From Veillonellales bacterium (lineage in GTDB: Bacteria; Bacillota; Negativicutes; JAAYSF01): a DNA stretch of 52,912 nucleotides. The notes beneath the pieces are model-generated. The model worked only from the letters and a program-made list of their open reading frames with translations. It made no database searches and was not told the DNA's origin. Numbering within the stretch: the stretch's first letter is position 1; every line of letters begins with the position of its first letter. The DNA lies in contig JBDKTO010000019.1 of the NCBI GenBank assembly GCA_039680175.1, positions 1 to 52,912 of the forward strand, read 5' to 3'. A program made the position numbers and the translations under genes. Shown in pieces: positions 45,994 to 52,912 of this stretch.

Positions 45994-48270
45994 TTAGGTC
46001 ACCATATTGATAAGCGATTGCAGCATCTCGCTGCCGGTAGTGATGACTTTAGCATTTGCCTGATAAGCCCGCTGACTGGTCATCATTTGGCTAAACTGCG
46101 ACGCCAAATCAACGTTGGACAGCTCCAGGGCATAGGATGTCATCGTACCTGACCCGCCTTCACCGGCGACAACCGTGCTATAACTGCCGGAACTGGTACT
46201 CGTGGTATAAAAATTGTCTCCGGCCTTTTCCAGCCCGCTGGGATTCTCAAAAACAGCCAATGCAATTTGGCCTATTGATTTAGTCTTTCCATTGGAATAT
46301 TTAGCAGAAATCGTCCCATCTGTAGCAATGCTGTAACTTTCCGCTGTCCCTGATGCATAGCCATCTGTATTGGTACCGGTCAAAGTCCCCGTGCCGCTGG
46401 TGGAAGTAATGTCACTCATATCGAGTTTCACTGAGGCTGCCTGAGTACCGTCCGTTGTGTTGGTCACAGCAAGCGTTGGCGTGGAATTAAAAGTCAAAGC
46501 CGTACCTTCAGTAACCGTGAAAGACATTGATCCGTCTTCAATAGACGTTGGGGCAGTCAAGGTGACGGTACCGGATGAGGTTTTAAAAGTAGCCGATCCA
46601 TCACTTGAAGTCGTTGAATACGTTTTGCCGCTCGTGTCCGTCAGGGTAACCGTGTAATCGCCGCTGGTTGTCGTTGAATCTGCTACCGCAACAGTATAAG
46701 TACCTGCCGTCAGACCGGTACTTACCGTAATATCACTGTCAGTATAGCCGGTTTTGGCAGCAGTGGCAGCCGCAATGGCAGTTGTAACAGCGGCTTCGTT
46801 CGTAGTACTGTCGGTACTTTCTTCTGTCTTGGCAGCCGTATTAATCGCCGTACCGGCCGCAGTATTATAAGTAGTCAGCGCTGCGCTGAGCGTCGTATTC
46901 CCCAAAGAGGAAATTTCACTGTCTAAAGCAGTCTTAGCTGTAACTAAAGCAGCAGCATTTGCTTGACTCGCAGTAGTCTTATATGCAGTAAGAGCATCGG
47001 CATAAGTTTTATAATCACTGGTAAGCGTAGTATTATTAACCGTTTCAACTGCGGCCTCAAAAGTATCCAGGGCAGAGCCAGTGGCAGTTGCAACGGCAGT
47101 TGTAACTGCGGCTTCGTTCGCAGCACTGTCACTACTTTTTTCCGTCGTAGCAGCCGTATTAATCGCCGTACCGGCCTTAGTATTATAAGTAGTCAGCGCC
47201 GTGCTCAGCGTCGTATTCCCCAAAGAGGAAATTGCACTGTCTAACGTAGACTTAGCTGTAACTAAAGTAGCAGCATTTGTTTGCGTCGCCCCGCCCGCAG
47301 CTGTATACGCAGCAAGAGCGGCAGCATAGGCCTGATAATCACTGGTAACCGTACTATCACTAGCCGTAGTAACTGCAGCCCCTAAAGCGTCCAAGGTAGA
47401 CGTACCGGTATTGGAACCTATCGCCGTTGTCAGCGGCGTTACGGAACTGACCATTGTGCCGTCTGAATCAAACGCAATATAGCCGCTTGATGGACTTATC
47501 GTCGCATCTGTACCGCTTGCTTCCCAATACCAGCTGGTAGTCGAATTTTCCGTAGCGCATTTTTTATAATTAATCGTAACCGCGGTTTTATTACCCTGCT
47601 CATCGTAAACATTTACCGTAGTTGTCCCGTCCCAGCTCGAAATCGCAGTACTGCCAATATCCTGCAAAGTAGCGCCTGACACCACATCAGAGCTGGAGTC
47701 GAGAGTCCCCGTAACAGTGGCCGCAGTAGTAGCTTCGGCAGCCAGAACCTTCTTGTTGCCGCTTTCCGTATCACTATAAACATTAAGCGGTTCTACCGAG
47801 CCGGTGGTAGTATAAACTTTGTTGCCATCAGAATCGAGCGTAAACGCCTCCCAGCCGCAAACTTCCTTGCCGTCTACGGTGAGGTTGCCCTCCGAGTCAA
47901 TACTTAAACTGCCGTCTCGGGTAAACTCATATTCACCTGTCGTCCCCGTCTGTACAATCAAGTAACCTGCGCCGGTAAGCGCCACATCCGTAGAGTTGCT
48001 GGTAGTTGAAGTGCTGCCGACCGTCATATCAGTATCCGTGCTGGCAATACTGACGCCGAGTCCAACCTGCTGGGCGTTGACGCTGCCGGTAGTTGCCGTA
48101 GACCCGGAAGCGGCACTGATCGTCTGACTCAACAAATCTTCGAAACTAACCGTCTGCGCTTTATAGCCAGTGGTGTTGACATTGGAGATATTATTAGCTA
48201 TTACATCAAGCGCAGTCTGTTCGCTTTTAAGCCCCGTTACTGCGGATGATAATGCGTTCATCATAGCCAT
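45994..48270 (-). CDS. flgE: Flagellar hook protein FlgE with two inserted modules
   Basis: Seen: 758 residues against 400-450 typical. N-terminus MNALSSAVTGLKSEQTALDV with NNISNVNTTGYK, hook-domain features (DVALTGAGYLIVQ, FTRDGSLSID), C-terminus NVDLASQFSQMM, TSQRAYQANAKVI. Residues about 291-507 carry two axial-module copies, followed by a beta-rich Thr/Ser domain. Start ATG at 48270 is preceded by AGGAGG at nine bases; the upstream in-frame TTG is too close. Known: FlgE builds the universal joint. Cotranscribed with flgD and the HAP genes. Confidence 0.92.
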   Translation of the reverse strand: MAMMNALSSAVTGLKSEQTALDVIANNISNVNTTGYKAQTVSFEDLLSQTISAASGSTATTGSVNAQQVGLGVSIASTDTDMTVGSTSTTSNSTDVALTGAGYLIVQTGTTGEYEFTRDGSLSIDSEGNLTVDGKEVCGWEAFTLDSDGNKVYTTTGSVEPLNVYSDTESGNKKVLAAEATTAATVTGTLDSSSDVVSGATLQDIGSTAISSWDGTTTVNVYDEQGNKTAVTINYKKCATENSTTSWYWEASGTDATISPSSGYIAFDSDGTMVSSVTPLTTAIGSNTGTSTLDALGAAVTTASDSTVTSDYQAYAAALAAYTAAGGATQTNAATLVTAKSTLDSAISSLGNTTLSTALTTYNTKAGTAINTAATTEKSSDSAANEAAVTTAVATATGSALDTFEAAVETVNNTTLTSDYKTYADALTAYKTTASQANAAALVTAKTALDSEISSLGNTTLSAALTTYNTAAGTAINTAAKTEESTDSTTNEAAVTTAIAAATAAKTGYTDSDITVSTGLTAGTYTVAVADSTTTSGDYTVTLTDTSGKTYSTTSSDGSATFKTSSGTVTLTAPTSIEDGSMSFTVTEGTALTFNSTPTLAVTNTTDGTQAASVKLDMSDITSTSGTGTLTGTNTDGYASGTAESYSIATDGTISAKYSNGKTKSIGQIALAVFENPSGLEKAGDNFYTTSTSSGSYSTVVAGEGGSGTMTSYALELSNVDLASQFSQMMTSQRAYQANAKVITTGSEMLQSLINMVT
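46750..47400 (-). repeat. Two axial-module copies in FlgE
   Basis: Copies at about 47145-47400 and 46835-47065. About 130 nt (46833-46962 versus 47141-47270) align with about ten differences, roughly 92% identity, so the second copy is a recent duplication or has been homogenised. Confidence 0.9.
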
Positions 48271-48383
48271 ACACAAGAACCTCCTAAATTTGCTCTATTA
48301 CTATTTCCTCTGTCGATCAGAAATAGCGAATAACCTCCCTAATGGGTTCCAGTTATTTACAGCAGTTATTTATTACTTTCATG

Positions 48384-48827
48384 CTACGTTGAAGATGTCG
48401 TGCTGGAGTCGCTTGCCACCTTCGTAATGGAAGCAAGGTCTACAGTTGTGCCGCCGACATCGAGATATGTGTTGCTGCCGGAAACCGTTACTGACAGTAC
48501 AGTGCCTGTGCCCGTAACTGCGGTGCCCGATGAGTTGGTAGTAGAATACGTTGCCTCCTTTCCTATCATGCTGTATGCTTCAGAATTATTTATGGAAGTG
48601 TTAATGCTTGACAATGCCGATAATGAGCTGATTTGGGCCAGCTGAGATACATATTCAGTACCGCTGACCGGATCGTCAGGGTCCTGATATTTCAATTCTG
48701 TAGCTAATAGTTGAATAAACTCGCTGAAATCCAAGCTGCTAGTAGTATCCGTACTAGAGCTACTAGTAGAGGTACTGGCGGTAGTTGCTGCCGACGCAGC
48801 GGAACTGACTGATGATGTAGTACTCAT
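48384..48827 (-). CDS. flgD: Flagellar hook-capping protein FlgD
   Basis: Seen: 147 residues. A Ser/Thr-rich N-terminus is followed by LDFSEFIQLLATELKYQDPDDPV (two pieces), SQLAQISSLSAL and a short beta domain. Known: FlgD caps the growing hook. At this length it lacks the longer C-terminal domain of some FlgD proteins. First gene of the operon; a sigma-28-type promoter lies 43 bp upstream. Confidence 0.9.
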   Translation of the reverse strand: MSTTSSVSSAASAATTASTSTSSSSTDTTSSLDFSEFIQLLATELKYQDPDDPVSGTEYVSQLAQISSLSALSSINTSINNSEAYSMIGKEATYSTTNSSGTAVTGTGTVLSVTVSGSNTYLDVGGTTVDLASITKVASDSSTTSST

Positions 48828-48869
48828 TTATTTTCCTCCTTCTTTTGTCGAATAATGAATTCTCATCTT

Positions 48870-48896
48870 AGTATCGCAATTAAATATTTAGTTTTA
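48870..48896 (-). promoter_or_regulatory. Sigma-28 (FliA/SigD)-type promoter of flgD operon
   Basis: On minus: TAAA (48896-48893), 15-bp spacer, GCGATACT (48877-48870), close to the SigD consensus TAAA-N15-GCCGATAT. It sits between the primase-like gene stop and flgD, giving a leader of about 36 nt with GGAGG. Confidence 0.7.
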
Positions 48897-48904
48897 ATTA
48901 AGTT

Positions 48905-49684
48905 TTAGTAAGAAAATTCGCTGTTTTTGAAAGAGATGTCTTTTGCCAATTCATCATACGCCAGCATAAATTGCTGTTCAGAAATTGTTTTATTGCTCAT
49001 ATAATCACTAAAATACTTCCAGGAATCTGCTTCATTCAAAACGCCGTCTTTTGTCTGAATATGCGAAAAATCACCTGTTTTGATATGCCTTGAGCCGAAG
49101 GCACGCAGCGATAAACCCTTTACAAAATTCGGGTTGGGGCTCATATTAATTTTTATGGTATGGTAATCATGATTACTATAGTGTAATGAGGCTAATGTCT
49201 TGGCCGCGATTCTTATCATAAAATCCAATAACAGCTGATTGGCAATCGGCTTCTCAAACCGGCACCACTGGTGATAGCCGCGTCCGCTCTTAATACTAAC
49301 CGTCTCGATGCCATACTTTCCCAGATGCTGTTGTAAATAGTCTACGGCAAGCTCCATTTCCGGTATTTTCCCGGCACTATTCGTTTTAAAGTTATTGTCT
49401 AAATTAAAGCAGCATGTGTTATTTGCCATTTCATCAAAATAGAGGCAAACATTATACTCTTGATTTACATGTCCTTGGAGCAACCTTTTTCGGACGTACT
49501 CTGAAACATTTAACAGCCTGTATTTATGGATAAAATTGTTTTCCATCTGCACATAATCCAATGTCACATCATCTGCTGTCAATTCATTAATAAAATCAAA
49601 ACCGTAATTCTTATTTTCTATTTTTACTATATCCCGGCGCATTGTTTGATAAAATGCATCCAGCAGTTCTACTCTTGTATCCAT
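48905..49684 (-). CDS. Archaeo-eukaryotic primase-like protein (predicted)
   Basis: Seen: 259 residues. NLDNN after a hydrophobic strand resembles AEP motif I, with the first acidic residue replaced by Asn; SGRGYHQWCRF (near residue 140) is a good match to the AEP SGRGxHxW motif II; and SLRAFGSRHIKTG (near 197) resembles the conserved segment around motif III. Start ATG at 49684 has GAGGAG upstream and overlaps the HAD gene by 16 bp. Known: AEPs make primers or fill gaps and appear in plasmids, phages and defence systems. The partial motif I leaves activity uncertain. Not a flagellar gene in any known scheme. Confidence 0.5.
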   Translation of the reverse strand: MDTRVELLDAFYQTMRRDIVKIENKNYGFDFINELTADDVTLDYVQMENNFIHKYRLLNVSEYVRKRLLQGHVNQEYNVCLYFDEMANNTCCFNLDNNFKTNSAGKIPEMELAVDYLQQHLGKYGIETVSIKSGRGYHQWCRFEKPIANQLLLDFMIRIAAKTLASLHYSNHDYHTIKINMSPNPNFVKGLSLRAFGSRHIKTGDFSHIQTKDGVLNEADSWKYFSDYMSNKTISEQQFMLAYDELAKDISFKNSEFSY

Positions 49685-50244
49685 TGTTTAATCTCCTCAA
49701 ATCCAGTAAACCCTTTTGCTGTATGGGGAAAACCCGAGCTATGCCTGGCCATAAAAATAGGATAGTATACCGTAATGCCATATAGCTCACCATGTATAAC
49801 ATTTAAAGCATCATCATCAATTAAATACGGTACATTCCATAATTTACAAAACACAATTTTATTTAGCGCCATAAATAAATAATCATAAGGAATCTGATTG
49901 TCCTGCAGCCACTTTTTAGTGCATTCTCCTGTCAAACGCAAATTTCGCTTTGTACAAATAACAACTTTCCAGCCATTCTCTTTTAACCATTGCATAAACC
50001 GTACTCCATCCGGGTTAGCTTGCGCCAAACGATAACACTGGGCGTGTATACGATAACGAAAATCAGAAAACTTAGTCGTCAAAAATTTACTTTCAGCAAA
50101 GGCATTGCGTTTTACCAGATCAAGATAATAATCAAATTCTTCGCGAGACAAGCCATATGAATCATTATATTTAAATGCAGAACTCGCTAAGGTAGCTGAA
50201 AAATTATTCAACACATTGTCAATATCAACCGCTATTACTTTCAT
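49669..50244 (-). CDS. HAD-superfamily 5'-nucleotidase-like phosphatase
   Basis: Seen: 191 residues. Motif I DIDNVLNN at residues 6-13 with nucleophile Asp, motif II CTKR (about 97), and LIDDDALNV (about 135) for motif IV. Known: resembles the 5'(3')-deoxyribonucleotidase/NT5C-like HAD group. Start ATG at 50244 with GAGGTG eight bases upstream. It overlaps the primase-like gene, so the two are translationally coupled and could form a nucleotide-handling pair. Confidence 0.7.
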   Translation of the reverse strand: MKVIAVDIDNVLNNFSATLASSAFKYNDSYGLSREEFDYYLDLVKRNAFAESKFLTTKFSDFRYRIHAQCYRLAQANPDGVRFMQWLKENGWKVVICTKRNLRLTGECTKKWLQDNQIPYDYLFMALNKIVFCKLWNVPYLIDDDALNVIHGELYGITVYYPIFMARHSSGFPHTAKGFTGFEEIKQWIQE

Positions 50245-50335
50245 CTGGCGCACCTCATTTTATATTGCCTCATTTATTTAGCTGCAATTATCTTCTTATT
50301 AATAATCGCTGCTAAAAATTAATATATGATTAAAT

Positions 50336-50381
50336 AAATCCGTCTACAGTCATTATTTCTGATAACTGTAGACGGATTTTT
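50336..50381. terminator. 15-bp perfect hairpin with T-run
   Basis: Arms 50336-50350 and 50364-50378 pair perfectly; a T-run follows on plus and a T-rich stretch on minus. It insulates the HAD/primase pair from upstream transcription. Confidence 0.8.
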
Positions 50382-50476
50382 GACTTATATGGTTTAACTT
50401 ATCAGCCTGAATTCCCGAAAATGCATAAAAGTGCAAGCTCCACTAAATATCGTGATGCTTCCACTTTTCTATACGG

Positions 50477-50665
50477 TTATTTAATAAAGCTTACATGTTT
50501 GCAAAATTCAGCAATCGCCGCTTCCTTTTTATTGAACTCCATTTTGTTTTCTTCAAAAAGATTACAGTCGCCATGCGTATCAATTGGCAGGCTTATCGCA
50601 TGGGCAATTCTAATGCATTTAGATCCCGCAAAAGATTGCGAAGCAAAAAGTACGTCCCTAAGCTT
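50477..50665 (-). pseudogene. C-terminal gene fragment of unknown family
   Basis: On minus there are 62 codons from just after a TAG (50666) to TAA at 50477 with protein-like composition (FASQSFAGSKCIRIAHAI, DTHGDCNLFEENK, KEAAIAEFC). No usable start codon or ribosome binding site lies at its front, so it seems the remnant of a longer gene. An antisense ORF over it (50421-50732) is weaker. I do not recognise the family. Confidence 0.4.
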
Positions 50666-50668
50666 CTA

Positions 50669-50716
50669 TAAAAAAGGAGGCACCGTAGCGAGCAATATGC
50701 TGTGTTCCTCCTTTTT
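50669..50716 (-). terminator. Terminator of the unknown gene at 50722
   Basis: Arms AAAAAGGAGG (50671-50680) and CCTCCTTTTT (50707-50716), with smaller pairings inside. On minus it ends in a T-run, six bases after the stop codon. Confidence 0.75.
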
Positions 50717-50721
50717 GTTTA

Positions 50722-51528
50722 TTACCGTTTAAATATGTTGTTCAGCTTTTCTTTATATTCTTTCAACTGATCTTCATAAAAAGCTGCAATGAATTTATAT
50801 AGCATATCCGCAAATACATCAATCAGTTTATCGCCCATTTTGTCAGATAATTTTACCATCATATCCCGATCAGCGACAAACTGATAGGTGTCGTACGACG
50901 AATTCAGCGTAGTCTTCTCTGCTCCGCCGCATAGCGATTTCACGACAGTCTCTTTCATGTGCATTGCAAAACTAACGGCGCGTATGGAAATTTCGGTTGA
51001 AGCATAGCCGGTGATAATGCCAAAATACTTAAAATCCTGATCCGTATTACTATAGGATGCCAGGTTTCCGCCTGATTTTTTTAGGGCGGAAATAACAGAG
51101 TCCTTCAATCCCTGCACATTTTTAATATTAACAATATTTTCGACTACAGCTGCATCCGCATTGAGCGTAAAATCGTTTTTCTTATATACATTACTCTGCG
51201 TATCTTTGAAATTAAATACCGGCAAGGGAAAATCAACAAATCCGGCTACCCAGGCGTCAATATTTTTCAGCGCATCGGCGGGAGCAACACCAGCCTCCTG
51301 AGCAGCGTCGGTAACTTGTTTTTGAACCATATTCACGCAGACGCTCATGATCATTGAACATTTCTTATACGTGTCCATGTCCATATCGCCATTGGCATTC
51401 ACCACAACCGGATTGGGGATGTTCATCTGGCCGCTAACCGCAGCTGGATTCGCTGCCGGCGCACCTAATTTCCCCATGATTTTACTGTTCATTGCATCCT
51501 TCAAAAATTGATATCCGTCCCACATCAT
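50722..51528 (-). CDS. Hypothetical protein
   Basis: Not recognised. 268 residues from the ATG at 51528 (GGGAGGG nine bases upstream); a TTG 20 codons earlier lacks a site. N-terminus MMWDGYQFLKDAMNS, a Pro/Asn-rich stretch (about 28-46), a helical part with two Cys (CSMIMSVCVNM), a Phe-rich strand, and a C-terminal charged helix (FYEDQLKEYKEKLNNIF). No signal peptide or clear membrane segment. It follows the gene at 51576 by 47 bp on the same strand and probably works with it. Confidence 0.75.
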   Translation of the reverse strand: MMWDGYQFLKDAMNSKIMGKLGAPAANPAAVSGQMNIPNPVVVNANGDMDMDTYKKCSMIMSVCVNMVQKQVTDAAQEAGVAPADALKNIDAWVAGFVDFPLPVFNFKDTQSNVYKKNDFTLNADAAVVENIVNIKNVQGLKDSVISALKKSGGNLASYSNTDQDFKYFGIITGYASTEISIRAVSFAMHMKETVVKSLCGGAEKTTLNSSYDTYQFVADRDMMVKLSDKMGDKLIDVFADMLYKFIAAFYEDQLKEYKEKLNNIFKR

Positions 51529-51575
51529 CGTTACATTCCCTCCCAGATTATTATTGATGGCCGATAGTCTATTAT

Positions 51576-52244
51576 TTATATGTCGCAATAGTCTTTAATC
51601 TCTGTACTACGCTTCACAATGAATTGAATATCTTGTTTGATATTGCCGTCTGGCATATTTGCATTATTAAGTGCCGCATTTGCATCATCTATTTTTATAA
51701 AGCGATGCTCCTGATGATAAATTGCTTTAGATATTTTATTCCAGTCATTTGATATTCTTACATAATCCGCTCTTGCTTGCGTGAAATGATAGCCATCTAT
51801 TTTACATCCAGCGCGCACACATTTTTGACAAATCTCATTTTTTGCTGCATCAGAAACCAAAAAAATCGCCAATAAAAATAATGTCCTGTCGTCATTATTA
51901 TTCTCATCAAGGGGTCGTCCCTCATTGGCTAAAACTGCTCCACGTTTAATACAGCTGCTTATGGTTGAAGCATATATCGGCGTATTGGGATCATCATTAA
52001 GATACTGAAAAAATCTGCTGTTAGATTTATAAAATTCTATAAGACTATCACTTTCATCCCTGCTACGCTTATAGCCTTCAACTTGAAGCGCTGGAGAGTA
52101 CGCAGCAACATGAAATTGTACTGAATCAAAATCCAATGTAACCGTGATATATTCTTGTGGTCCGAGACTCTCTCGCCGTTTTTCTAATGCAGCATACTCT
52201 GCTTGAAGAGTATTTCCTTCATTCGCAAAATGTAATATGCACAT
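51576..52244 (-). CDS. Hypothetical protein
   Basis: Not recognised. 222 residues from ATG at 52244, which follows AAGGGGGTG; an upstream in-frame ATG at 52310 has no such site. Features visible: an N-terminal beta-rich half with TVTLDFDSVQFHVAAY, then a helical segment with CQKCVRAGC (three Cys, possibly metal-binding), a KIDGYHF turn and a basic C-terminus. No signal peptide. First of a two-gene unit with 50722-51528. Confidence 0.75.
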   Translation of the reverse strand: MCILHFANEGNTLQAEYAALEKRRESLGPQEYITVTLDFDSVQFHVAAYSPALQVEGYKRSRDESDSLIEFYKSNSRFFQYLNDDPNTPIYASTISSCIKRGAVLANEGRPLDENNNDDRTLFLLAIFLVSDAAKNEICQKCVRAGCKIDGYHFTQARADYVRISNDWNKISKAIYHQEHRFIKIDDANAALNNANMPDGNIKQDIQFIVKRSTEIKDYCDI

Positions 52245-52365
52245 AAATCCACCCCCTTTCTTTATGGAAGATAATAACTGTATTCTCATTAAAATACAAA
52301 ATTCCTGCAAAAATATGTATATTTTGAGTTAATTTTACAAGGTTTTAACTCTCCCCGCACCATGC

Positions 52366-52389
52366 AAAAACCCCGGCATTCACCGGGGT
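52366..52389 (-). terminator. Terminator after manganese catalase
   Basis: ACCCCGG (52370-52376) pairs with CCGGGGT (52383-52389), six-base loop; on minus five T residues follow. It lies 152 bp beyond the catalase stop. No gene is evident between 52390 and 52540. Confidence 0.8.
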
Positions 52390-52540
52390 CATTTTACCGC
52401 TCATTTTCACTCTCCCTCAATCCATTACGCAAGGAGCCGGTTATTGACAAAAAGCAAGCTGCGATCCCCTGCTGCTGTGCGGACAAGATCAAATACTCCG
52501 GCAGTTTTCCAGTGGAATGAGCTGACAACCGCTGCTAATT

Positions 52541-52912
52541 TTATTCCTGCTTCATCTCACAGCCGCACCACATATTTTGCTTGGTCAAATGTTCCTGCAC
52601 CGTATTCAGCATCTCCCCGAACCGCTGGAAGTGGACGACCTCCCGTTCCCATAACCAGCGCAGGGTATCTTTCGCCAGTGGATCCTCGGTGGATTCAATC
52701 AGGTGTTCGTAGGTAACCCGGGCTTTTTGCTCGGCAGCCATGTCTTCGGTTAAATCGGCAATCGGGTCGCCTAAACAAGCGATGTATTTGGCGCTCCAGG
52801 GAATGCCGTTGGCGTCTGTCCAAAACAGGCCGTGATCGTGCTGAACATACTGCCCGCCCCAGCCGGCCGCTTCAAAATCAGCCGGATCGGCGCCTTCCGT
52901 CAATTTATAAAC
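52541..52912 (-). CDS. CotJC-like manganese catalase family, 5' end outside window
   Basis: Seen: the last 123 codons of a reading frame that continues past the right edge; the apparent TTG start at 52903 is internal. DPIADLTEDMAAEQKARVTYEHLI and the WEREVVHFQRFGEML helix (given in pieces) contain the Glu and His ligands of the dimanganese site. Known: family members are non-haem catalases; CotJC is a spore-coat form in Firmicutes. Ending in CGCEMKQE with two Cys. Good evidence for a spore-forming lineage, though cytosolic members also exist. Confidence 0.88.
   Translation of the reverse strand, partial: VYKLTEGADPADFEAAGWGGQYVQHDHGLFWTDANGIPWSAKYIACLGDPIADLTEDMAAEQKARVTYEHLIESTEDPLAKDTLRWLWEREVVHFQRFGEMLNTVQEHLTKQNMWCGCEMKQE

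Noticed and set aside
50421..50732. Plus ORF of 103 codons
   Set aside because: No ribosome binding site, overlaps two hairpins, and the opposite strand carries more protein-like text.
52390..52540. Short open minus frame after the catalase stop
   Set aside because: About 45 codons without start or binding site; likely chance.
52444..52716. Plus ORF of 90 codons
   Set aside because: Antisense to the manganese catalase.

Overview
ORGANISM. The window looks like the chromosome of a spore-forming, motile, diderm Firmicute (Negativicutes, most likely Sporomusaceae). This is inference from gene content: a giant secreted filamentous adhesin of the FhaB/LktA type, which needs an outer membrane; a complete set of flagellar rod-distal proteins with Firmicute-style ribosome binding sites; a CotJC-like manganese catalase fragment; and an anaerobe-type acetoin dehydrogenase operon. 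I saw no rRNA, tRNA, CRISPR array, IS element or prophage.

LAYOUT. (1) 1-20084, minus strand: one uninterrupted reading frame of about 6,694 codons, open at the left edge, encoding a giant filamentous adhesin with three TPS-type N-terminal modules and a long solenoid of degenerate repeats. A MalT/LuxR-type (LAL) regulator (20256-22745) lies directly upstream on the same strand. (2) 23178-30867, minus: a tightly packed operon with a Lin0512-family protein, acetoin dehydrogenase E1 alpha, E1 beta, an AcoX NAD-kinase-like protein, the lipoyl E2, an AhpD-like CxxC protein, a GlcD-like FAD oxidase and a GlcF-like iron-sulfur protein. No E3 (dihydrolipoamide dehydrogenase) is present. (3) 31054-32018: a small csrA missed by length-limited ORF calling, and an orphan OmpR-type response regulator. 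(4) 32408-48827: flagellin on plus; on minus, in transcription order, flgD, flgE, two flgK paralogues, flgL, fliD, a FlgN/FliT-like chaperone, fliS, a TPR glycosyltransferase and a small TPR protein. A good sigma-28-type promoter precedes flgD. (5) 48905-52244, minus: a HAD phosphatase-like gene overlapping an archaeo-eukaryotic-primase-like gene, a gene fragment, and two unrecognised genes. (6) 52541-52912: the 3' end of a manganese catalase.

MOST NOTEWORTHY. Flagellin, FliD, one FlgK and FlgE all carry the same Ala/Thr/Ser-rich helical insert (eight recognisable copies), so filament, cap, junction and hook share one module. Flagellin and fliD share 78 identical nucleotides within about 165 nt at roughly 95% identity, in inverted orientation, which suggests recent copying between genes. 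FlgL carries a different but similar repeat. A TPR glycosyltransferase in the same cluster is a candidate for modifying these Ser/Thr-rich inserts. The flagellin leader is structured and has GGA motifs including one at the ribosome binding site, close to csrA. Other leads are the three TPS modules and the 600-residue internal duplication of the adhesin, the E3-less aco operon with AhpD- and GlcDF-like partners, and the primase-like/HAD pair.

LIMITS. All identities are from reading translations and motifs by eye. The adhesin frame was read through its whole length and spot-checked at many places; repeat boundaries are approximate.
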